A stretch of DNA of 64,000 bases from NCBI RefSeq assembly GCF_000725495.1, contig NZ_JNZD01000031.1:1-64000 (forward strand), written 5' to 3'. Source of the stretch: Streptomyces aureus (GTDB taxonomy: Bacteria; Actinomycetota; Actinomycetes; Streptomycetales; Streptomycetaceae). Of this stretch, positions 34,030-41,347 are shown one piece after another. The position numbers were made by a program, and so were the translations under genes. Numbering within the stretch: position 1 is the stretch's first letter; each line of letters starts with the position of its first letter. The notes below the pieces were generated by a model. It did no database searches, was not told where the DNA came from, and worked only from the letters and a program-made list of their open reading frames with translations.

Positions 34030-34608
34030 GTGGCAGCGAACACGGACACGTGGTGGGGCGTGCTCGACGAGGAGCACCGCCTCGCGTGGACGTTCTCACC
34101 GTTCGAAGGGGTCGGGCCCTTGAAGTTCGGCATGACGCACCAGCAGGCAAAGGCGGCGGTCGCCGTCTTCATGGAGTCCGGCATGGAGCAAGGTTTCGCC
34201 GGCAACATCCGGCTCGCCGAGTTCTGGGCCGATCCGCCGCTCGACGCCCCCTTCTTCGGGCCGGCGGTCACCGCCTACTACGACCCGTCGCTCGGCCTGT
34301 CAGCCATCGCGGTCAACGCGCTGCGCGGTCCGCAGGTCACGTTCGCCGGGATGCCACTCGTGGGGCAGGTGCCGTCCGTACTGGAAGGCCTTTTCATCCG
34401 CTACCTCGAGACGCACGAGAAGCGACTGGCGTACTCACAGGCCGGCGACCTGTGCGCGGAGCATCTGGGTCTGGTGCTGCGCGCCCAGCGGGCCGGCGAC
34501 CTGGTACTGAGCCGCCCGGTGATGGTCGCCGAGGCCTGGTCCGACCGTTGCGGAGACGTCACGGAGGGCTTCATCCCCCGCGAGGAGTGGCAGACCTTCG
34601 AGTGGTGA
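34030..34608 (+). CDS. Conserved hypothetical protein, 192 aa
   Basis: Not assigned to a named family. The soluble 192-residue protein has blocks EEHRLAWTFSPFEGVGPLKFGM, AVTAYYDPSLGLSAIAVNALRGPQVTF and GLVLRAQRAGDLVLSRPVMV. The GVGPLKFGMT string resembles the start of small Streptomyces proteins of unknown role that I have seen near immunity-type genes. GTG 34030 is chosen (after GGGGG); TTG 34024 is possible. GC bias and even codon use support coding. It may form a unit with the 34720 gene. Confidence 0.6.
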   Translation: MAANTDTWWGVLDEEHRLAWTFSPFEGVGPLKFGMTHQQAKAAVAVFMESGMEQGFAGNIRLAEFWADPPLDAPFFGPAVTAYYDPSLGLSAIAVNALRGPQVTFAGMPLVGQVPSVLEGLFIRYLETHEKRLAYSQAGDLCAEHLGLVLRAQRAGDLVLSRPVMVAEAWSDRCGDVTEGFIPREEWQTFEW

Positions 34609-34719
34609 GCCTCGGCGGCTCCGCGTCCCGACGGCGGCCGATCGGAAGCCACTCACTCGCTCCCTCCACCTCCGAGAGCACCCGTCCATGTCCGGCCGTG
34701 ATGGGAAAGGGCCCGCTCC

Positions 34720-35025
34720 GTGACCGCTTCGCTGGTCTGTAAGAAGGTGTTTTCCCTTGCCGCGGGGGCCGTGTACTCCTGGGAGACCGTCGAAGGGCTC
34801 ACCGGGTACGTGCTGATCGATGCGGGGGCTTCGGTCGTCCGCGTCTCTACGCCTGAGGGCGGGCCGTGCGGGGGCATGTCGCTGGACAAGGGGGTCGGCA
34901 ATCTCGAGAACCCCGATCCGGACCCGGCGCTGCGCCGGGCCTTCGTCGCCGTGGCGGCGGCGATCCTTCGGGACGCGGAACGGCAGGGGCGCCTGCCGGA
35001 ACGGGTCTCGCGTACCTATTGGTAG
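34720..35025 (+). CDS. Hypothetical protein, 101 aa
   Basis: An unrecognised 101-residue protein, GTG start at 34720. The translation has a plausible mixed composition (VYSWETVEGLTGYVLIDAGA, RRAFVAVAAAILRDAERQGR). The second half looks helical and may bind a partner. It lies 111 nt after the 192-aa hypothetical gene on the same strand and could be co-transcribed. No motif, signal or membrane segment. Confidence 0.5.
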   Translation: MTASLVCKKVFSLAAGAVYSWETVEGLTGYVLIDAGASVVRVSTPEGGPCGGMSLDKGVGNLENPDPDPALRRAFVAVAAAILRDAERQGRLPERVSRTYW

Positions 35026-35041
35026 GCCCGTTGCCGGGTGA

Positions 35042-35338
35042 TCAGGGGGCGTCCCCGGTGTAGTGGAAGCGGCAGGTCACGCCCGGGCCGGGGCGGCGGG
35101 GCTCCGCGGGGTCGGGGTCGTACAGTGCGCGGCCGCCGGGCCAGCGGGACAGCTCCGTCGCCAGGGCGACGCCGTCCCCGGCCTCCTCCGGCTCCCGGTC
35201 GGTGATGTCCAGGAGCAGTCCGTCCAGGGGGCCGCCCATGAGTGCGGCGTACGTGCGGTGCGGCAGCGGGCCGGGGTCGGGGTCGTCGTGGTCGCGGCCG
35301 TAGACCCGGCCGCGCAGCAGCTGCTCATCACCGTTCAT
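35042..35338 (-). CDS. Hypothetical protein, 98 aa
   Basis: An unrecognised, acidic 98-residue protein starting MNGDEQLLRGRVYGRDHDDP. A middle segment MGGPLDGLLLDITDREPEEA and an end CRFHYTGDAP show no known motif. ATG 35338 is the first start of a compact frame; the frame runs further upstream as low-complexity Arg/Pro sequence with no ribosome site. Convergent with the 101-aa gene. Confidence 0.5.
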   Translation of the reverse strand: MNGDEQLLRGRVYGRDHDDPDPGPLPHRTYAALMGGPLDGLLLDITDREPEEAGDGVALATELSRWPGGRALYDPDPAEPRRPGPGVTCRFHYTGDAP

Positions 35339-35409
35339 CCGATCAGCGTCGCAGACGGCACTGACAACGCCCCTGGCCCCTACGTCGCCGACGGCGGGCG
35401 TCCGTGCGG

Positions 35410-35955
35410 TCAGGGGGCGTGGACGCCGCCGGCGGACGGGGGCCGATCGGGCTCGAGGTGTCGGGCGAGGGCCACCCGGGAGCGCACGCCGAGCTGGGTG
35501 AAGACGTTCCGCAGGTGGTACTCGACCGTGCGGACGCTGATCGACAGCTGACGTGCCACCTCGCGGTTGGTGGCGCCCTGGGCAACCGACCGGGCGATGC
35601 GCAGTTGCTGCGGCGTGAGCAGCGTCAGCGCGTCCGGGGTCTCCGGGCCGGACGGGGGCGGCGCGGTGGGTGTCTCCCCGGCCGCTCTCAGCTCCGCGTC
35701 CGCCTGCTCCGTCCACACGGCGGCACCGCACTGGTCGAACCCCATGACTGCGCGGCGCAGCTGGGCTCGTGCCTCGACGGGACGGCGTCGGCGGCGCAGC
35801 CACATCCCGTACGCGAGATGGGTCCGGGCGTGCTCGTAGGGGCTGTCGACCTGCTCGTGCCGCGCCAGGGCCGCGATGAACAGGTCCTCGCTGTCCTCGT
35901 CTCCCGCGACCAGGGCCCGGCAGCGCAGGACGACCGCCGGAGCCGGCGGATCCAC
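35410..35955 (-). pseudogene. 5'-truncated LuxR-family (LAL) regulator, C-terminal fragment
   Basis: The frame encodes only the last portion of a LAL-type regulator. It has TPR-like RCRALVAGDEDSEDLFIAAL, HARTHLAYGMWLRRRRRPVEA, then the GerE/LuxR helix-turn-helix LTPQQLRIARSVAQGATNRE... SISVRTVEYHLRNVFTQLGV. Normal members have about 900 residues with an AAA/NB-ARC-like ATPase front; here everything before this is absent and the sequence upstream belongs to another gene (from 35982). GTG 35955 could still start a 181-residue stand-alone DNA-binding protein. The break probably reflects deletion or insertion in this accessory stretch. Confidence 0.65.
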
Positions 35956-35981
35956 CTCGCCCGAGGCCCGCGGACGACCCG

Positions 35982-36485
35982 CTAACCGGAAGTGCCCCGC
36001 TGCCGCCAGTCCCTGACCCCGAGCCGCCGGATGCGCCAGCTCGGCAGGGGGTGGCGCGCCTCCCCGGTGAGGAAGTCCATCATGTCGATCAGCATGCGCC
36101 GGACGTCCGCGACGGGGACCGTGGTCTCTTCCCACTGGCCGTAGTGGGCGCGCAGCCGGATCCGGTCGCCGGGGACACGCTCCAGCAGGCAGCTCTCCAC
36201 TCCCAGCTGGAGCTCGTCCCCGGCCTCGATCCTGAGCCATTGCAAGAGCACCGACGAGGCCGCCCAGTCCGGTCCGCACTGGGAAACGATCTCCTCAGCG
36301 GCCCGGCTCAGCGCCTGGGGCGTACCTTCGGGTGCTCTGATGACGGTGGTGTCGAAGACGCAGGCGACATGGACGGACTCCCCGTCGTCGTCCACGTCGG
36401 TTGCGGGGATCTCCTCCAGGCCGAAGACCCAGCGGTCTTTCGGGATGTCACGGTGTCCGTTCGCCTCGCCCATCCGCGCGATCAT
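35982..36485 (-). CDS. Hypothetical protein, 167 aa
   Basis: An unrecognised 167-residue soluble protein with features of a small alpha/beta fold: RWVFGLEEIPATDVDDDGES, VACVFDTTVIRAPEGTPQAL, ERVPGDRIRLRAHYGQWEET and a helical MLIDMMDFLTGEARHPLPSW. No motif, signal or membrane segment. Start ATG 36485 or ATG 36473 (MGEANG). It ends just where the truncated LuxR fragment begins, suggesting it was inserted or that flanking DNA was deleted there. Confidence 0.6.
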   Translation of the reverse strand: MIARMGEANGHRDIPKDRWVFGLEEIPATDVDDDGESVHVACVFDTTVIRAPEGTPQALSRAAEEIVSQCGPDWAASSVLLQWLRIEAGDELQLGVESCLLERVPGDRIRLRAHYGQWEETTVPVADVRRMLIDMMDFLTGEARHPLPSWRIRRLGVRDWRQRGTSG

Positions 36486-36520
36486 GCCAGGCCGCGTCGT
36501 GGGGCCGGGTGGTCGCCCCG

Positions 36521-38020
36521 TCAGGAGCCCTCGACCGTGACGGTGTGCGCGTGCGACGCCGCCGCCGCTCCGTAGGCGCCGGGTCCGACCCGGCGCCTAC
36601 GGGCGCGGATCGCCAGCACCGACAGCACCATGCCCACGCCGGAGGCGATCGCGAGGAGCAGGCAGGCGCTCGACAGGCCCGACGCGAGGGCGTCCGCCGC
36701 GCCCTCGCCCTCTGCCGTGTGCGACGCTCCCACCGTCGCGTTGACCGTCGCCACGGCCGCCGTGAACGCCGCCGCGCCGATGTACCGCGCCATGTTCGAG
36801 ATCCCCGACGCGGCGCCGACGTCGTCGGCGGACACCGCCGAGGTGGACGCCGAACTCGCCGGACCGTTGACGAGTCCCAGACCCGCGGCCAGGAGCACGA
36901 GGGGCAGGACGAAGGCCGCGTACCGCCAGTCGCCCTGGACGAACGCCAGCAGCGCGCAACCCGCCGTCGCCGCCGCGAATCCGGCGGCGATCACCGGTCC
37001 GATGCCGAGGCGCTGGACCATACGGGGCACGAGCGGCGTGACCGCGATCAGACCCACCGTCGCGGGCAGCGTGGCCAGCCCCGCCTCGAACGGGCTCAGG
37101 TCGAGGGTGGCGGGGTTCTGGAAGTAGAGGCTGACCAAATACATCAGACCGTTGATCACGCCCGCGCTCAGCAGGATCCCTACCGTCGCCCCGATCAGGA
37201 CGCGGTTCTTCAGCAGCCTCAGGTCGACGAGCGGTGCCTCCACCCGCCGCTCCACAGCGACGAACGCCACACACGAGACGGCCGCCACCGCGAAGCAGCC
37301 CAGCACCGCGGCCGACGTCCAGCCCCAGGTGGCGCCCTCGCTGAGCGCGAGCAGCGCGGGGGCGAGAACGGCCGCGATCAGCACGGTCCCGGCGAAGTCG
37401 ATCGAGCGACTGCGCTCCGGGTCCCGGGACTCGGCGACCCCTTTCAGCGTGACGGGCACACAGGCGAGCGCGATCCCCGCGTCGATCCAGAACAGGCCCT
37501 GCCATCCCGTGCCGTCCACCAACAGTCCACCGACCAGGGGACCGGCGGCCGCGCCCACCGCGGACGCGCCGCCCCACAGCGTCACCGCCCGTACCTGTCC
37601 CTCTCCCGAGGTCGACACGGACAGCAGGCTCATTCCGCAGGCGAGGATCGTCGCTCCCGACGCGCCCTGGATCGCCCGGCCCGCGATCACCCCGCCTCCG
37701 GTGTCGGAGAGCGCGATGAGCACGCAACTGGCGATGAACAGTCCCAGGCCGCCCAGAAAGACGAGCCGCCGTCCGAACACGTCGCCGAGGGCTCCCGACG
37801 TGACGATCACCGCTGCGCCCACGAGCGAGTAGCCGGTGACGGCCCACTGGAGGACGTCGAGCGAGGTGCCGGTGTCGGCGCTGATGGCCGGGAGCAGGAT
37901 GCTCACCGCCGAGGTGTTCGCGTTGACGACGAGGGTCGAGACGCAGGTCGCGATCAGCACGGCCAACGGCGCCGACCGGCCGGCGCCGCCCGGTCCCGAG
38001 TGCTGAGTCTGGGCATCCAC
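36521..38020 (-). CDS. MFS transporter, DHA2 (EmrB/QacA) type
   Basis: A 499-residue transporter with 14 predicted helices, the DHA2 layout of drug:H+ antiporters. The family motif A-like GDVFGRRLVFLGGLGLF follows helix 2. WAVTGYSLVGAAV and SAVGAAAGPLVGGLLVDG (motif C-like) are typical. It probably exports a drug or secondary metabolite using the proton gradient. GTG 38020 is chosen (DAQTQHSGPG...); no strong ribosome site. The 402-bp region upstream is shared with the divergent pnuC gene. Confidence 0.85.
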   Translation of the reverse strand: MDAQTQHSGPGGAGRSAPLAVLIATCVSTLVVNANTSAVSILLPAISADTGTSLDVLQWAVTGYSLVGAAVIVTSGALGDVFGRRLVFLGGLGLFIASCVLIALSDTGGGVIAGRAIQGASGATILACGMSLLSVSTSGEGQVRAVTLWGGASAVGAAAGPLVGGLLVDGTGWQGLFWIDAGIALACVPVTLKGVAESRDPERSRSIDFAGTVLIAAVLAPALLALSEGATWGWTSAAVLGCFAVAAVSCVAFVAVERRVEAPLVDLRLLKNRVLIGATVGILLSAGVINGLMYLVSLYFQNPATLDLSPFEAGLATLPATVGLIAVTPLVPRMVQRLGIGPVIAAGFAAATAGCALLAFVQGDWRYAAFVLPLVLLAAGLGLVNGPASSASTSAVSADDVGAASGISNMARYIGAAAFTAAVATVNATVGASHTAEGEGAADALASGLSSACLLLAIASGVGMVLSVLAIRARRRRVGPGAYGAAAASHAHTVTVEGS

Positions 38021-38388
38021 ACCAGCAGGTTCACACGCCCCGTCCCGCCCCGCACCCCGTGGACGCCGCGTCAGCAGGCCATCCCGGGGCGCCAGTCCGG
38101 GGAATCCCCTGCCCCCGGGCGGACTTGGCCGAAGGAGCTCGCGAGGTGCAGGGACCGGGCAGCGGTTCACGACACACGCCGTCCCCCGAGCCGGCTGTAC
38201 GCCCGACCGTCCCCGAGCCTGCTCACCCGGTGCGCGTCGAGCCGGCCGCGTGCCGGGCCGCGCGCCTCGACGTCGACCTTGTCGAGTAAAGCCACTTGTT
38301 GCCGGAACGCACGGCAACCACCGATCCAACCGATATGCCGAGCCCCGCTGTTCGCGGGATTCTCCCTTGCCGATCGCCGGCCCTGCTG
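38021..38388. other. Intergenic region between MFS exporter and pnuC promoter
   Basis: About 370 bp with no supported gene. A short minus-strand frame (about 38223-38408) has no start support or recognisable product. The right end runs into the pnuC promoter. Confidence 0.5.
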
Positions 38389-38396
38389 TTTATAGT
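38368..38396 (+). promoter_or_regulatory. Vegetative-type promoter of pnuC-nadR
   Basis: TTGCCG (38368-38373) and TATAGT (38391-38396) are separated by exactly 17 bp and lie upstream of the pnuC GTG, a good sigma-HrdB-type match. The -10 overlaps the palindrome described separately. Confidence 0.65.
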
Positions 38397-38411
38397 CACC
38401 TCGACCATAAA
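38389..38411. promoter_or_regulatory. NrtR-like palindrome over the pnuC -10
   Basis: A 23-bp imperfect palindrome (8 of 11 half-site positions pair): left half TTTATAGTC and right half GACCATAAA around a 5-nt centre. The core fits the GT-N7-AC pattern reported for NrtR-family NAD regulators. Overlap with the -10 suggests repression. Confidence 0.5.
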
Positions 38412-38422
38412 GGAGTCGCCCC

Positions 38423-39031
38423 GTGAACTGGAACCTCAGCTGGACCGAAGCGCTCGGCTTCGCCACCGGCGCCGTCTGTGTGTGGCTGGTGGCCCGTCAG
38501 CACATAGCCAACTGGCCTGTCGGCATAGCCAACAACGTCTTCTTCATCGTGCTCTTCCTCCAGGCCGGCCTGTACGCCGACGCGGGCCTCCAGGTCGTCT
38601 TCATCGCGCTGGCCGGCTACGGCTGGGGGATCTGGGCCCGCGGCGACGGACCGGCCACCGGCGACGCCCTGCCGGTGCGCCGCACGACGGGCACCGAGTG
38701 GCTCTGGCTCACCGCCGCCGGGGTCCTGGGCACCGGCGCCCTCACCCTGCTGCTGGACCGAGCCACCGACTCCACCGTCCCCTTCTGGGACGCGCTCACC
38801 ACCGCGCTCTCCCTGGCCGCCACCTACGGCCAGTGCCGCAAGCTGCTGGAGTCCTGGTGGCTGTGGATCGCCGCCGACCTGGTCTACATCCCGCTGTACG
38901 CCTACAAGGGCCTGTACCTGACCTCGCTGCTGTACGTCGGCTTCCTCGCCCTGTGCGTGGCCGGACTCCTCGGCTGGCGGCGCACCCTCGCCGCGACCGG
39001 CCCCCGCAGTGCCACGGCGGTGACCGCATGA
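38423..39031 (+). CDS. pnuC: Nicotinamide riboside/mononucleotide transporter PnuC
   Basis: A 202-residue PnuC-family membrane protein with about seven helices. The family signatures W..N.....I.L.. and the central VARQHIANWPVGIANNVFF, plus QCRKLLESWWLWIAADLVYIPLY, match PnuC. It takes up nicotinamide riboside by facilitated diffusion, trapped by the NadR kinase encoded next (4-nt overlap ATGA). GTG 38423 has AAAGGAG upstream. Regulation is probably by NAD status through the palindrome on its promoter. Confidence 0.9.
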   Translation: MNWNLSWTEALGFATGAVCVWLVARQHIANWPVGIANNVFFIVLFLQAGLYADAGLQVVFIALAGYGWGIWARGDGPATGDALPVRRTTGTEWLWLTAAGVLGTGALTLLLDRATDSTVPFWDALTTALSLAATYGQCRKLLESWWLWIAADLVYIPLYAYKGLYLTSLLYVGFLALCVAGLLGWRRTLAATGPRSATAVTA

Positions 39032-40119
39032 GCGGCACCGACCGCCCGTACCGGCACGGCCTGGTGCTCGGCAAGTTCTATCCGCCGCACGCCGGCCACC
39101 ACCACCTCGTCCGCTCCGCCCTGGCGCGGTGCGAGCGGCTGACCGTCCTGGTCTGCGCAGCCTCCGTCGAGTCGATACCGCTCGCCGACCGGGTGGCGTG
39201 GATGCGCGAGGCCCACCCGGAGGCCGAGGTCGTCGGCGCCGTAGACGACCACCCGGTCGACCTGCTCGACCCCGCGGTGTGGGACGCCCACATGGCCGTC
39301 TTCCGCGCCGCCGTCCCGGAGCCGGTGGACGCCGTGTTCACCTCCGAGTCGTACGGCACCGAGCTGGCCCGCCGGTTCGGCGCGGCCGAGGTCGGCGTGG
39401 ACCCCGACCGCACCGCGTACCCGGTGTCCGGCACCGCCGTACGCAAGGACCCGGTGGGCTCCTGGACCTTCCTCGGCCCGGGCGTGCGGGCCGCGCTCAC
39501 CCGGCGCGTGGTCGTCCTCGGCGCCGAGTCCACGGGCACCACCACGCTCTCCCGGGCGCTGGCCGCCCACTACCGCACGCGCGGCGGCATCTGGAGCGAG
39601 ACCGGCTGGGTGCCCGAGTACGGGCGCACGTACAGCGAGGAAAGGCTCGCCGCCCTGCGGGCCGTCGACCCCGGGGCCGACTGGACACAGGTCGAGTTCG
39701 GCTCCGAGGAGTTCCCCGTCATCGCCCGGCGCCAGGACGCCGACGAGGAGCGGGCCGCCCGGGACGGCTCCCCGGTGCTGTTCTGCGACACCGACTCGTT
39801 CGCCACGACGATCTGGCACGAGCGCTATCTCGGCACACCGAGCCCCGAGGTGGCGGCGGTCGCCGCCCGCACCTCGCGCCACCTGTATCTGCTCACCGAC
39901 CACGAGGGGGTGCCCTTCGAGGACGACGGACTGCGCGACGGCCCGCATCTGCGCCCGTGGATGACCGGGCGCTTCCGTGCGGAACTGGAGCGCAGCGGCC
40001 GCCGGTTCCTGCTCGTCACCGGAAGTCCCGAGGAGCGGCTGCGGACCGCCGTGGCGGCGGTGGACGGGCTGCTCGCCGAGGGCTGGCACTTCGCCGACCC
40101 CCTGCCCGAGCGCAGGTGA
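39028..40119 (+). CDS. nadR: NadR-type bifunctional NMN adenylyltransferase / ribosylnicotinamide kinase
   Basis: A 363-residue protein without the HTH domain of enterobacterial NadR. The N-terminal nucleotidyltransferase has GKFYPPHAGHHH (15-26, the GxFxxxHxGH type) and VSGTAVRKDP. The C-terminal kinase has a P-loop-like GAESTGTTTLSRALA (about 165-179), later CDTDSFATTIWHERY and YLLTDHEGVPFEDDGLRDG. Note that the Walker A lysine is replaced by Thr (ESTGTTT). It overlaps pnuC by 4 nt, forming a nicotinamide-riboside salvage operon toward NAD. Confidence 0.9.
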   Translation: MSGTDRPYRHGLVLGKFYPPHAGHHHLVRSALARCERLTVLVCAASVESIPLADRVAWMREAHPEAEVVGAVDDHPVDLLDPAVWDAHMAVFRAAVPEPVDAVFTSESYGTELARRFGAAEVGVDPDRTAYPVSGTAVRKDPVGSWTFLGPGVRAALTRRVVVLGAESTGTTTLSRALAAHYRTRGGIWSETGWVPEYGRTYSEERLAALRAVDPGADWTQVEFGSEEFPVIARRQDADEERAARDGSPVLFCDTDSFATTIWHERYLGTPSPEVAAVAARTSRHLYLLTDHEGVPFEDDGLRDGPHLRPWMTGRFRAELERSGRRFLLVTGSPEERLRTAVAAVDGLLAEGWHFADPLPERR

Positions 40120-40203
40120 CTTCGCGCCCCTGGCCGGAACCGCTCGCCCGCTGTGGTCGTCTTGTGCGCTGACTGTGTACGAAACGGAAACGCGGGGGAC
40201 GCT

Positions 40204-41292
40204 GTGACACGGAACGTGACGAAGGCAGGGATCGCGCTGGCGGTCGCGGCGACGGTGCTGGGGGCCTCGGCCTGCGGCGGGAACGCCGGGGCTCGGCCCA
40301 CGCACAAGAAGGCCGAGGCGGTGGCCCCCTTCGGGAACGGGGCGTCGGCCGGCTGGACGCCGACGAGGGGGACCTCGTCCAAGACCGCGCAGAGCGCGGC
40401 GGCCCGCCTCACCCGGAACGTGCCGTGGAACCTGGACATTCTCGACCAGCGGAGGCGGCCGCTGAACGGGAAGCTCACCACCACCGCCACCGGCAAGGGA
40501 GTTCACGTCTATGTGATCGACACGGGCATGGACATCCACCACGCGGAGTTCGGCGGACGCGCCCACCTCGGGGCCGACTTCGTGGGCCGACAGGACTCCG
40601 GCGACTGCTTCAGCGAGTCCGGCATGGGTCACGGCACGTTCGTGGCGGGCATCATCGGCGGGACCAAGTACGGCGTGGCGCCGAAGGCGGACCTCGTACG
40701 GGTCCAGGGCGTCCTGTGCGACAGCTCGGGCGGCGGTTCCGCCGCCGCGGCCGAGGCCGCGGTGGTGAAGTCGGTCAAGTGGGTCACCGCGCACGCGCAG
40801 AAGCCCGCCGTGGTGAACATGTCGCTGAACTTCGACCACCGGTCGGCCACCGTGGAGGCCGCCGTGAAGAAGATGGTCGACGCGGGGATCCCGACGGTCG
40901 TGTCGGCGGGCAACTTCCACGACGACGCGTGCAAGCACTCCCCGGCCGGGGTCCCCGGCACGATCGTCGTGGCGGCCTCCACCTCCGACGACCGCGCCTG
41001 GACCGACAGCGGCTCCTACGGATCGGGCTACGGACGCTGCGTCGACCTGTACGCGCCCGGCCAGAAGGTGACGGCCGCCCTCTCCGGCGGTGGTACGACC
41101 ACGGAGGACGGCGGGGCGACGTCCTGGGCCGCGCCGCACGCGACCGGTGTGATCGCGCTGTACCTGTCGGCCCACCCGCACGCCACGGCCCGCGAGGTCC
41201 ACGTCTGGCTCGACCACACGGCCACCACCGGTGTTTTGCGCGGTGTCCGCTCCGACACCCCCAACCGGCTGCTCTACACCGGCGGCATCTGA
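40204..41292 (+). CDS. Secreted S8 family subtilisin-like serine peptidase
   Basis: A 362-residue exported peptidase. The signal sequence AGIALAVAATVLGASACGG has a cysteine that could be a lipobox (ASAC), so lipid anchoring is possible. Catalytic Asp is in VYVIDTGMDIHHAE, His in SGMGHGTFVAGIIGG and Ser in GGATSWAAPHATG, which replaces the usual GTSMA. The SAGNF stretch carries the oxyanion Asn. It resembles proteinase K-like secreted subtilases of Streptomyces. The first 100 residues include a short propeptide-like region. GTG 40204 follows GGGGGA. Alone on the strand, downstream of nadR. Confidence 0.85.
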   Translation: MTRNVTKAGIALAVAATVLGASACGGNAGARPTHKKAEAVAPFGNGASAGWTPTRGTSSKTAQSAAARLTRNVPWNLDILDQRRRPLNGKLTTTATGKGVHVYVIDTGMDIHHAEFGGRAHLGADFVGRQDSGDCFSESGMGHGTFVAGIIGGTKYGVAPKADLVRVQGVLCDSSGGGSAAAAEAAVVKSVKWVTAHAQKPAVVNMSLNFDHRSATVEAAVKKMVDAGIPTVVSAGNFHDDACKHSPAGVPGTIVVAASTSDDRAWTDSGSYGSGYGRCVDLYAPGQKVTAALSGGGTTTEDGGATSWAAPHATGVIALYLSAHPHATAREVHVWLDHTATTGVLRGVRSDTPNRLLYTGGI

Positions 41293-41347
41293 CCCGCACC
41301 GGCCGGTCCGGCCGCCGGCCGCCCACGCCTCGGGTGCCGCTCGCTGC

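Noticed and set aside
36401..38395. Plus-strand open frame of about 660 codons
   Set aside because: Opposite the DHA2 MFS gene; Arg/Asp/His-rich, no start signal.
38223..38408. 61-codon minus-strand frame in the pnuC promoter region
   Set aside because: No ribosome site, overlaps the promoter and operator, unrecognised sequence.
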